This document shows positions 23,763 to 31,429 of a stretch of DNA of 35,280 nt, in pieces. The notes under the pieces were generated by a model. The model ran no database searches, had not been told where the DNA came from, and worked only from the letters and a program-made list of their open reading frames with translations. A program made the translations under genes and the position numbers. Within the stretch, counting starts at the first letter, position 1, and every line of letters begins with the position of its first letter. The DNA is from Gammaproteobacteria bacterium (GTDB lineage: Bacteria > Pseudomonadota > Gammaproteobacteria > JADZEE01): assembly GCA_020850735.1 (NCBI GenBank), contig JADZEE010000011.1, positions 1 to 35,280 on the forward strand, given 5' to 3'.

Positions 23763-24587
23763 TCACGCAGACGCTTCGCGCTGGTACGCGCCCGGCGTGA
23801 TGCCGAACAGGCGCTTGAAGTGACGCGTGAGATGGCTCTGATCCGTGAAGCCGGTGGCGGCCGCGACCGTGCTCACCGGCAGATCATCGGCGAGCATGCG
23901 CCGCGCGATTTCCAGCCGTCGCGCGAGCAGGTACTGGTGCGGCGGCAGCCCGGTCGCGGTCTTGAACAGTGAAATGAGGTAGCGCTCGTGCAGGCGCACG
24001 CGACTGGCGAGCTCGCTCACGGGCACGTCCTCTTCGCCGCTCGCATCGAGGATCGTGCGGATGCGGGTCACCGCCGGATGCACGCTCGCGCGTGTGGCGC
24101 CGCTCTCGGCGGCCTCGTTTTCGGGCAGCGTGAGCAGTGTTTGCAGCATGCGTGCCAGGACCTCGAGTTGCGCGTCGCCGTCGGCGGCGCTCTGCAGCGC
24201 CGAGATGGTGAAATCACACACGCTCAGTATGTCGCGCCAGGTCGAGAACGCCGGCAGGGCGGCGGTACTGCGGTCGCGCGCCGGAACGATGCGATCGAGC
24301 AGCTCGGCGGGCACGTGCAGGCTGAGGTAGCTGAACGGCACGTCCGGCAGCGAGCCGCCGGCGTGCGGCTCGCGCGGCGCGACCAGGAAGGCATCTCCGG
24401 CTTGCAGCATCACGCTGCGGTCCAGCCAGCTCACGTCGCCCCGGCCGGACAGCACCCAGGTGATCTCGAGCAGGTCGTGTACGTGCAGGCGGTAATGATG
24501 TACGTGCACGTTGCGCGTGACGACTTCCAGCCCGGCGAGAAAACGCGAGCGCCAGAACAGAAACCCCTTTTCCGGTCGTGCCGCCAT
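23763..24587 (-). CDS. AraC-family transcriptional regulator
   Basis: 274 residues. An N-terminal cupin-like sensor (HVHHYRLHVHDLLEITWVLSGRGDVSW, then LQAGDAFLVAPREPHAGG) is followed by a typical two-HTH AraC domain (about 172-272) containing PVSELASRVRLHERYLISLF, VSTVAAATGFTDQSHLTRHFKR and FGITPGAYQ. GGAGGG five or six bases before ATG 24587 fixes the start; longer forms add non-coding-like sequence. It is divergent from the ThDP/PQQ pair and upstream of the DUF120-HAD gene in the same operon, so it probably regulates one or both, in response to a small molecule bound by the cupin. Confidence 0.93.
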   Translation of the reverse strand: MAARPEKGFLFWRSRFLAGLEVVTRNVHVHHYRLHVHDLLEITWVLSGRGDVSWLDRSVMLQAGDAFLVAPREPHAGGSLPDVPFSYLSLHVPAELLDRIVPARDRSTAALPAFSTWRDILSVCDFTISALQSAADGDAQLEVLARMLQTLLTLPENEAAESGATRASVHPAVTRIRTILDASGEEDVPVSELASRVRLHERYLISLFKTATGLPPHQYLLARRLEIARRMLADDLPVSTVAAATGFTDQSHLTRHFKRLFGITPGAYQREASA

Positions 24588-24949
24588 GCAACCCTCCGCG
24601 TATCCGAGAAACATACAATTCGGATCGAGCGATCGGCGGCTATCGTAGTCGAAATCGCCGGGCGATAAGATTGCGCGGCCGGTAACCGCGATGACGCAAT
24701 GCAACAAACGCCGCGTGTGGCCGCTAACCGGACCGGCCGGCACGCAAGGTCGCGCGAACGGTCGGCGCCATACCCATGGGCGGCGACACGGTCCCGGGCA
24801 GGGCCGACCGGATCGTGGGTCCGGGCACGATATTTTTTCTACCGCTGCCACAGCCGCCATGACGGCGGTGAACATGGCCGTGCATGACCCCTGGTTGTGT
24901 CGGTAGCATCCGGGGCAGCCGCAAACCGCAACCGTCCACGGAGATCCGC
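24588..24949. other. Divergent control region of AraC and ThDP/PQQ operons
   Basis: 362 bp without a gene. It holds several inverted repeats: GATCG-AG-CGATC near 24623-24634; ATTGCGCGG (24670-24678) facing CCGCG and CGCAAT (24686-24700); and a CCGCC/GGCGG hairpin at 24854-24868. There is also a T-rich run around 24831-24838. The ThDP gene's GGAGA lies at 24940-24944. Exact promoters could not be fixed. Confidence 0.6.
24670..24700. promoter_or_regulatory. Compound inverted repeat, candidate AraC-type site
   Basis: ATTGCG (24670-24675) is inverted at CGCAAT (24695-24700), and CGCGG (24674-24678) at CCGCG (24686-24690). It lies about 83-113 bp upstream of the AraC start and 250 bp upstream of the ThDP start. 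Confidence 0.35.
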
Positions 24950-26671
24950 ATGAACGATACCGTCTCGAGCGTACTGCTGAAGATCCTGAAAAAGCACGGC
25001 ATCCGCCACGTCTTCGGCCTGCCGGCCGCGCAGATCGGCATGGTGATGGACGGCGCCGGGCGCGATCCGTGGTTCAGCTACATGACGACCCGCCACGAGG
25101 AGGCCGCCGGGCACATGGCGCACGCCGTGGCCAAGACCACCGACTCGATGGCGGTATGCTTCGGTACCGTCGGCCCCGGTGCGACCAACATGGTGCCCGG
25201 TGTCGCCTGCGCCTGGGCCGACAACGTGCCCTTGCTCGCATTGACACCGAACAATCAGTCCTGGCTGATCGAACCCAACCGGGATCTGCTCCAGAACGCG
25301 CGCCAGCTCGAGCTGTACAGCGCCATCACCAAGTGGAATGCCTGTATCCGCTATGCCGAGCGCGCACCGGAGCTGATCGAGCGGGCGCTGCACATGGCCC
25401 GTTCCGGTCGCCCCGGCCCGGTACATCTGGACATTCCCTGCGACATCGGCGCTGCGCCGTGCACGCACGATCTGGGCAGCATCCCGACCATTGCGCCGCC
25501 GCGGCCGGCGCCGTCCGGCCCCGATCTCGACCGCCTGGTCGATCTGATCCGCAACGCCGCACGTCCCGTGCTCATCGCCGGTGGCGGCGTGGTGCGTTCG
25601 GGTGCCACCGATGCATTCCGCGCGCTCGTGGGCCTGACGGGTTTTGCCGCGACCACCACCTGTAACGGCTTCGGTGTGGTGCCGGGAGGGTGCCCCAGCT
25701 ACCTCGGCGGCGCCGGTGTATTCGGCGGACGTGGTCTGGTGCGCGCACTCGGGGAGGCGGATCTCGTCGTCGCCTTCGGTTGCAAGTTCTCGAGCATGAT
25801 CCCGGTCAACAAGCCGCCGTCCTATCCGGTGCCCAAGGGCCAGAAGATCGTGCAGATCGACATCGATGCCGAATCGATCGGCCGCAACGTGCCGGTGTCG
25901 CTCGGCGTGGTCGCCGATGCACGCACCTGTATCGAGTTGCTCAACGCGGCGCTCGCGGGCGCACGCTACGCGGCCGATGCATCCTGGCTGAAGGAGATGC
26001 TCGCGGAAAAGGCGCGCTATCGCGAGGAGGTCGAGGGCATCGCCGACGCGGTGTGCACGCCGAACACGGGTCTGCTGAACGAGGCTGCGATCGCACGCGC
26101 GGTGGCGCGCCTCATTCCCGACGACGCAATCGTCGTGTTCGACGGCGGCCAGACCATGGAGTGGTCGCACACCTTCATACAGCCCAGCCATCCGCAGCGC
26201 TTCGTTTTCGGCCCGGGGATGGGTCACCTGGGCATGGGTCAGCCCTTCGCCAACGGCGCCAAGGCGGCCAACCCCGATCGCCCGGTCGTGCTCGTCACGG
26301 GCGACGGCGGCATGGGCTGTACCATCCAGGAGCTCGAGACCGCGGCGCGTTACGGCCTGACGACCATCACGGTCGTCATGAACGACTCGTACTGGGGCAT
26401 GTACCGGCCGTTCGCCGAGATGCTCATGCGCAACGACAACTTCGGGACCAAGCTCACCAACGTCGACTTCGCGAAAATCGCCGAAGGATTCGGCTGCCAC
26501 GGCGAGAAAGTGGCGCAGCTCGGCGAGCTCGCGCCGGCGTGGGAGCGCGCGCGCAACTCGGGCAAACCGGCCGTGATCGACGTGCAGTGCGACTTCACGC
26601 CGCATCCGATGGACGGGTTCTGGCCGCAGGTGGTGATGTCGGGCGTGAATTTCGCGCCGGTGCAGATGTGA
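24950..26671 (+). CDS. ThDP-dependent decarboxylase/lyase (acetolactate-synthase superfamily)
   Basis: 573 residues with the three-domain fold of ThDP enzymes. The N-terminal PYR domain contains the cofactor-activating Glu (E50 in TTRHEEAAGHMA). A central domain follows (about 190-330). The C-terminal PP domain has the ThDP/Mg motif GDGGMG (451-456) ending in N478 (VVMNDSYWG). Relatives include acetolactate synthase, oxalyl-CoA decarboxylase, 2-hydroxyacyl-CoA lyase and benzoylformate decarboxylase. I cannot choose among them, and the context argues against branched-chain amino-acid synthesis (no small regulatory subunit, no ilvC). GGAGA five bases before ATG 24950 sets the start. Its stop overlaps the PQQ dehydrogenase start (GTGA), so the products should be made together, one cytoplasmic and one periplasmic. 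Confidence 0.88.
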   Translation: MNDTVSSVLLKILKKHGIRHVFGLPAAQIGMVMDGAGRDPWFSYMTTRHEEAAGHMAHAVAKTTDSMAVCFGTVGPGATNMVPGVACAWADNVPLLALTPNNQSWLIEPNRDLLQNARQLELYSAITKWNACIRYAERAPELIERALHMARSGRPGPVHLDIPCDIGAAPCTHDLGSIPTIAPPRPAPSGPDLDRLVDLIRNAARPVLIAGGGVVRSGATDAFRALVGLTGFAATTTCNGFGVVPGGCPSYLGGAGVFGGRGLVRALGEADLVVAFGCKFSSMIPVNKPPSYPVPKGQKIVQIDIDAESIGRNVPVSLGVVADARTCIELLNAALAGARYAADASWLKEMLAEKARYREEVEGIADAVCTPNTGLLNEAAIARAVARLIPDDAIVVFDGGQTMEWSHTFIQPSHPQRFVFGPGMGHLGMGQPFANGAKAANPDRPVVLVTGDGGMGCTIQELETAARYGLTTITVVMNDSYWGMYRPFAEMLMRNDNFGTKLTNVDFAKIAEGFGCHGEKVAQLGELAPAWERARNSGKPAVIDVQCDFTPHPMDGFWPQVVMSGVNFAPVQM

Positions 26672-28638
26672 GCCGCGCGCGGACGAGGGGCGGCTGGCTC
26701 ACAGCCGCCCTCGGCCTGCTCGCGTCCGGCGCCTGCGCCGACGACTGGTCGTGGTACGGCGCGACCCAGGCCGGCCTGCGCCACTCGGCGCTCGCGCAGA
26801 TCGACCGCGCCAACGTCACCGAGCTCGAGGTCGCCTGGACCTATCGCACCGGCGAGCTCGAGCGGCGCGGCGAGCAGCTCGGGCGCGCCGCTTCCTTCGA
26901 GAATACGCCGACGCTGGTCGACGGTTCCCTCGTCGTGTGCACGCCCTTCGGTCGCGTCATCGCCCTGGATCCGGTCAGCGGGCGTGAACGCTGGGTGTTC
27001 GATCCGAATCCCGAGCCGCGGCCGGCGCAGGCGAAGCTGCCCAAGTGTCGCGGCGTTGCCCACGCGCTGGACGAGACCCTGCCCGAGGGTGCCGCCTGCC
27101 GGCACCGCATCATTTACGGCAACTGGGATTTCGCCGTCTATGCCATCGACGCGCGCACCGGCCGGCGCTGCACGGGCTTCGGCGACGATGGCCGCGTCGC
27201 GCTCGATCCCGGCCGTGCGCTCGATGCGGATGAATTCATCCAGATCCCCTCGCCCCCGGTGATCGTCGGCGATGTGGCCGTGTTCGGATCCTCGATCAGC
27301 GATTCGGTGCGCAGCGATGCCCTGAGCGGGCGCGTGCGCGCGCTCGACGTGCGTACCGGCGCGCTGCGCTGGGAGTTCGACCCGGTGCCACGCGACGCCG
27401 GCGATCCCGCCATGCGCAGCTGGCATGACGGCAGCGCCGCGCACGCCGGCGCCGCGAACGTGTGGTCGATGATCGCCGCGGACGAGGCGCGCGATCTGAT
27501 CTTTTTGCCGACCACCAGCCCCAGCCCGGATTATTACGGTGGCGACCGGCCGGGGGACAATCGCTACGCCAATTCGCTGGTCGCGTTGCGCGCGTCGACC
27601 GGCGAGATCGTGTGGCACTACCAGACCACGCATCACGATCTGTGGGATTACGATCTGCCGGCGCAACCGATCCTCGTCGACCTGCCACGCGCCGGCACGA
27701 CCATCCCCGCGGTCGTGCAGCTCACCAAGCAGGGTCTGGTGTTCGTATTCAACCGCGAGACGGGCGAGCCGCTGTTTCCGATCGAGGAGCGGCCGGTGCC
27801 CCAGGACGGCGTCGACGGCGAGTGGTTGGCGCCGACGCAACCGTTTCCGAGCGCGCCGCCGCCGCTGGTCGCCCAGGGCGTCACGCCCGACGATGCCTGG
27901 GGCTTCACGTTCATCGACCGCTGGTTGTGCCGCCGCCAGATCGAGTCGCTGCGCCACGGACCGGTGTACACGCCGCCGAGCCTCGCCGGCACCATCGAGA
28001 TGCCCGCGTTCGTCGGCGGTGCCAACTGGAGCGGCGGCGCGGTCGATCCGGCCAGCGGCCTGCTGTATGTCAACACGCTGCACGTCCCGGGCGTGGTGAA
28101 GCTCGTGCCGCGCGCGCCCGAATCGCAGGGAGCCGGGGACGTGCTCGAGTTCGGCCCCGAGATCGACGTGCAGGCCGGTGTGCGTTTTCCCCAGCGTGGC
28201 TCGCGCTACCGGGTCGAGACGACCCTGCTGGCCTCGCCGCTCGGTGCGCCGTGCACCGAGCCGCCGTGGGCGCGTCTGTCGGCCGTCGATCTCGTGCACG
28301 GCACGATCCGCTGGCAGGTGCCGCTCGGTTCCATCGAGAAGATGCTGCCGGTGCCGATCCCGCTCGAGTGGGGCGCGCCCTTCGGCGGTGGTCCGATCGT
28401 CACGGCCGGGGGTCTGGTGTTCATTGCCGCGACCATCGACGACAAGCTGCGTGCCTTCGACGCCGAAACGGGCGCCCTCCGCTGGCAAACGGATCTGCCC
28501 GCCGGTGGTCAGGCGACGCCCATGACCTACAGCGCGGGCGGCCGCCAGTTCCTCGTCATCGCCGCCGGTGGCCACGCGCTGTTCGGTGGCACCCGCGGCG
28601 ACTACGTCATCGCCTGGGCGCTGCCGGCGCAAGATTGA
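26668..28638 (+). CDS. Periplasmic PQQ-dependent (quinoprotein) dehydrogenase
   Basis: 656 residues. Start GTG 26668 overlaps the ThDP stop. Residues 1-24 are a signal peptide (TAALGLLASGACA, cut before DDWSWYG). The mature protein is an eight-bladed quinoprotein propeller of the membrane glucose/quinate dehydrogenase branch. It shows TELEVAWTYRTGEL, GRVIALDPVSGRERWVFDP, YAIDARTGRRCTGFGDDGRV, HHDLWDYDLPAQP (the WDYD motif near the PQQ site) and GAPFGGGPIVTAGG. It has no membrane helices and no haem-binding CxxCH, so it should be soluble and pass electrons to a separate carrier. It probably oxidises an alcohol, polyol or cyclic hydroxy-acid in the periplasm. PQQ biosynthesis genes are not in the window. 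Confidence 0.9.
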   Translation: MSRARTRGGWLTAALGLLASGACADDWSWYGATQAGLRHSALAQIDRANVTELEVAWTYRTGELERRGEQLGRAASFENTPTLVDGSLVVCTPFGRVIALDPVSGRERWVFDPNPEPRPAQAKLPKCRGVAHALDETLPEGAACRHRIIYGNWDFAVYAIDARTGRRCTGFGDDGRVALDPGRALDADEFIQIPSPPVIVGDVAVFGSSISDSVRSDALSGRVRALDVRTGALRWEFDPVPRDAGDPAMRSWHDGSAAHAGAANVWSMIAADEARDLIFLPTTSPSPDYYGGDRPGDNRYANSLVALRASTGEIVWHYQTTHHDLWDYDLPAQPILVDLPRAGTTIPAVVQLTKQGLVFVFNRETGEPLFPIEERPVPQDGVDGEWLAPTQPFPSAPPPLVAQGVTPDDAWGFTFIDRWLCRRQIESLRHGPVYTPPSLAGTIEMPAFVGGANWSGGAVDPASGLLYVNTLHVPGVVKLVPRAPESQGAGDVLEFGPEIDVQAGVRFPQRGSRYRVETTLLASPLGAPCTEPPWARLSAVDLVHGTIRWQVPLGSIEKMLPVPIPLEWGAPFGGGPIVTAGGLVFIAATIDDKLRAFDAETGALRWQTDLPAGGQATPMTYSAGGRQFLVIAAGGHALFGGTRGDYVIAWALPAQD

Positions 28639-28666
28639 CGGCGGCGGCCGGTCGCGGCGCCGGGTG

Positions 28667-29806
28667 TCAGCGTCCGGCGCCCGCCCGGGACAGTCGTTTC
28701 TTCGTCGCTTTGCGCTTTGCGACCGCGGCCCTGCCGGGGCCGCGGGGCAGCTCCTGCGGATCGGCGATCTTCACCGTCAGCTTGCCCATGTTGGCGCCGC
28801 GGTAGAGCCGGTTCACGGCCACCGGCGCGTTCTCGAGGCCGTCGACGATCTCGTCGCGCCAGTGCAGCCGGCCGCGGCGGATCCAGCGGATCAGGTCGGC
28901 CTCCATCCGCGCCCGCTCTTTGACGTAATGATCGAGAACGATGAAGCCTTCCATGCGCGCGCGCCGGAACAGCAGGTAGGTGTAGTTCGAGGGGCCCTGT
29001 ATGCCTTGCGTCTCGGCGGTGGTGTATTGCGAGATCGCGCCGCAGATGATGACCCGCGCGGCCATCGCGAGGTGGGTGAGGGCGACGTTCAGGGTGTCGC
29101 CACCGACATTGTCGAAGTACACGTCGACGCCGCGCGGACAGGCTTTGGCGATCGCCGCGTCCAGATCGCCGCGCTTGTAATCGATCGCGGCATCGTAGCC
29201 GTACACCCGGCGCAGCAGCCGGCACTTCTGCGGGCCGCCGGCGATGCCGACCGTACGGCAGCCGCGGATCTTCGCGAGCTGGCCGGCGATCTGTCCCACC
29301 GCGCCGGCCGCGCCCGACACCAGCACCGTCTGGCCGCGCCTGGGCATGCCGAGCGAGAGCATGCCGACGCAGGCGCTCAAGCCGGTTGTGCCGAGCACGC
29401 TGAGCGCGCTCGAGATCGGTAATCCGGCCTTGACGATACCCCGGATGTTCCAGGTATCGATCTTGCCTTCCTGGTTGTAATTGACGCCGTTGGAAACCGC
29501 ATAGTCCTGCCAGCCGTCCATGCCCTGGACGAGATCGCCGGCCTTGAACTTCGGGTGGCGCGATTCGATCACCTGGCTGACGGTGAAGCCGCGCATCACC
29601 TGCCCGAGCGGCACCCGCTCGACGTAGCTGTCGAAAGGCGCAGCCCACAGCCGGTTAGCCGGATCGAGCGACAGGTAGAGGTTGCGCACGAGGAATTCGC
29701 CTTTCCCGGGCCGGGGGATCGGCGCGTGGCGGATCTCGAACGTGTCCGGGTCGAATTCCCCGCTCGGATTGCGTACCAGCACGATTTGGCGATTGCCTGC
29801 GGACAT
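28667..29806 (-). CDS. NADP(H)-dependent medium-chain oxidoreductase (PTGR/CurA-like)
   Basis: 379 residues. The N-terminal GroES-like part has LVRNLYLSLDPANRLW and PLGQVMRGFTVSQVIES, typical of prostaglandin reductase / leukotriene B4 12-hydroxydehydrogenase / CurA enzymes. These reduce enone double bonds with NADPH. The Rossmann motif is VLVSGAAGAVGQIAGQLAK (AAGAVG at 156-161), followed by DVYFDNVGGDTLN and the ARVIICGAISQY strand. No zinc-binding cysteines are evident. A basic C-terminal tail (KRKATKKRLSRAGAGR) exceeds the usual family length. GAGGAG eight bases before ATG 29806 fixes the start. It is downstream of the LuxR regulator on the same strand (81-bp gap), probably in one transcript, and convergent with the PQQ dehydrogenase. 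Confidence 0.9.
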   Translation of the reverse strand: MSAGNRQIVLVRNPSGEFDPDTFEIRHAPIPRPGKGEFLVRNLYLSLDPANRLWAAPFDSYVERVPLGQVMRGFTVSQVIESRHPKFKAGDLVQGMDGWQDYAVSNGVNYNQEGKIDTWNIRGIVKAGLPISSALSVLGTTGLSACVGMLSLGMPRRGQTVLVSGAAGAVGQIAGQLAKIRGCRTVGIAGGPQKCRLLRRVYGYDAAIDYKRGDLDAAIAKACPRGVDVYFDNVGGDTLNVALTHLAMAARVIICGAISQYTTAETQGIQGPSNYTYLLFRRARMEGFIVLDHYVKERARMEADLIRWIRRGRLHWRDEIVDGLENAPVAVNRLYRGANMGKLTVKIADPQELPRGPGRAAVAKRKATKKRLSRAGAGR

Positions 29807-29887
29807 GCGTGAACTCCTCAAGAGTTTGTGTGACGGGCGCGCGTGGCGGGTCTGGCGCCGGGCGACGCTGACCGGCGCGGCAGTCGC

Positions 29888-31189
29888 TCAGCCGCGCAGA
29901 TGGCGGATCAGCATGGCGCGGTTCCGCACGCCGAGCTTGGCATAGATCGAACACACGTGCCTGGCGATCGTCGCCGCGCTCAGCTCGAAGCGCGCGGCGA
30001 TCTTCTTGTTGCTGGATCCCTCCGCAAGCGCCGCCAGGATCTCGCGCTCGCGTGCCGTGAGGCCGTCGGCCCGGTTCGTCGGCGCGGACGGCGGTGCCAG
30101 GTGCGCGGCCAGCGCGGCGCGGTTGTCGACACCGGCCTTGCGATAGACCGAGGCGAGGTGATTACCGACCGTGCGCGGGCTAAGGCCGAGACGTGCGCCG
30201 ATTTCGGCGTTCGCCAGCCCTTCGAGCACGCATGCGGCGACGTCTCGCTCACGCGTGGTGAACGCCCGGGCATCGAACGCGCCGGCGGGCCCGGCCGGCG
30301 CGGCACCGGGCGCGAACCTGAGCACCAGGCGTGCGGCGCTGCCGTTGCGCGCGCAGCGCACTTCGACGACGGCAGCCTCGTGGGCGCCGGCCTGCAGGCC
30401 ACGCAGTGTGACCGCGGCGGTCGTGCCTGGCGCGCAGCCGATCAACCGCCGGCATAGCCGCCGTAGCGCGGCGCCGTCGCTGGACGCGGGCGCCGGCGCG
30501 TCGAACCAGCCGGGCAGGGCGGCCGGACAGCCGCTGTCGCGATACACCAGCGTCAGGCCTTCATCGAGCACGGCGAGGCCCTGGCAAGCGCTGTCCCCAC
30601 GCACGGACTCGATCACCCAGTCACGCTCCCGCGTCTGGCGCGCGCTGTCGATCTGCGCCAGGGCGGCGGTCAGGAACGGCAGCAGGGCCTGTGCCCTGGC
30701 GACGTCCGCGGCCTCGAACGGGCCTTCCTCCCGGCTGCGATAGACGGCCACCAGCGCCTGCGGCCGGCCGGCTGCGACCAGCGCCAGCGCGAGCGCATGG
30801 TGCATGGCGCGGGGCTCGAGCAGCTTGCGGTAATACCAGCCGCGGGCCACGCGGGGATCGTTCATCAGCGTGTCCGAGGTCAGCACCGTGGAACGGCCCT
30901 GCGCCCACGCGCGGGCGAGATGGGGCAGGCCGGGATCCGCGCGCCAGTAACGCGACTGCAGCTCGGGGTAGTCGCCGGATCGGCCCCAGCTGTCGACCTG
31001 GCCCGCGTCCATGAGCCGGCCCGTCCGGGCGTCGCGGACCGAGGCGGCGAGGACGGTGCTGGCAGGGTACAGGCGGCGACAGTGCTCGATGGCGCAGCGC
31101 CGGAAGTCGCTGTCGTTGCCGCAATGCAACACATCCGCGCCCGACGCCAGGATGTCCTGATAGTCCGCCGCTTCGAGCAGTGGCTGCAC
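29888..31189 (-). CDS. LuxR-family regulator with two tandem HTH domains
   Basis: 433 residues. Residues about 15-200 are a GAF/PAS-like sensing region without receiver residues. Two LuxR-type HTH domains follow. The first, about 300-356, reads FTTRERDVAACVLEGLANAEI...SPRTVGNHLASVYRKAGVDNRAAL. The second, about 377-433, reads LTAREREILAALAEGSSNKKI...SAATIARHVCSIYAKLGVRNRAML. Both keep the REREI/REREV-type hydrophobic core and the recognition helix. Most LuxR proteins have one. The start is GTG 31189 with GGGGGA six bases upstream; the open frame continues far upstream only as a shadow of the TonB receptor. It is divergent from that receptor operon and upstream of the oxidoreductase, so it likely controls both. 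Confidence 0.88.
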   Translation of the reverse strand: MQPLLEAADYQDILASGADVLHCGNDSDFRRCAIEHCRRLYPASTVLAASVRDARTGRLMDAGQVDSWGRSGDYPELQSRYWRADPGLPHLARAWAQGRSTVLTSDTLMNDPRVARGWYYRKLLEPRAMHHALALALVAAGRPQALVAVYRSREEGPFEAADVARAQALLPFLTAALAQIDSARQTRERDWVIESVRGDSACQGLAVLDEGLTLVYRDSGCPAALPGWFDAPAPASSDGAALRRLCRRLIGCAPGTTAAVTLRGLQAGAHEAAVVEVRCARNGSAARLVLRFAPGAAPAGPAGAFDARAFTTRERDVAACVLEGLANAEIGARLGLSPRTVGNHLASVYRKAGVDNRAALAAHLAPPSAPTNRADGLTAREREILAALAEGSSNKKIAARFELSAATIARHVCSIYAKLGVRNRAMLIRHLRG

Positions 31190-31400
31190 GATGACTCCCC
31201 CGGTATACCCAACGCGCGGTCTTGGCGCCGCCCTGGCCCGGATCCTAGTGCGGCCTGTCCGCGCGCTCAAGCGCCGTCCGGCATCCACGCGACAGTCCCG
31301 GTCCGGGTGCCGAACGACGTACCCGAGCTCTATTGTGCAACCGCACGGAAAACCTGAGCTAAATGACTCATGGCGGCGTGTGGGATTTTGTGTCTTAATA

Positions 31401-31415
31401 GTGTGGCTTACACAC
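31401..31415. promoter_or_regulatory. Inverted repeat just upstream of the TonB receptor
   Basis: GTGTG-GCTTA-CACAC lies between the putative start region and the Shine-Dalgarno (GGGAGG, 31419-31424) of the receptor gene. A half-palindromic TGAG...CTCA occurs further upstream at 31355-31370. It is a candidate site for the divergent LuxR-type regulator, which has no demonstrated motif. Confidence 0.35.
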
Positions 31416-31429
31416 CTCGGGAGGGCGTG

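Noticed and set aside
24950..26671. Acetolactate synthase of branched-chain biosynthesis
   Set aside because: No regulatory subunit, ilvC or leu genes nearby, and a coupled periplasmic quinoprotein suggests catabolism; only the superfamily is supported.
26350..28632. Very long antisense open frames over the PQQ dehydrogenase and the ThDP gene
   Set aside because: They are rich in Arg, Ala, Gly and His and show no family motifs; high GC makes long shadow frames common, and the sense strands encode clear enzymes with Shine-Dalgarno sequences.
26668..28638. Methanol or lanthanide-type alcohol dehydrogenase with cytochrome
   Set aside because: There is no haem-binding CxxCH and no MxaG-like gene; motifs fit the glucose/quinate-type quinoprotein branch better.
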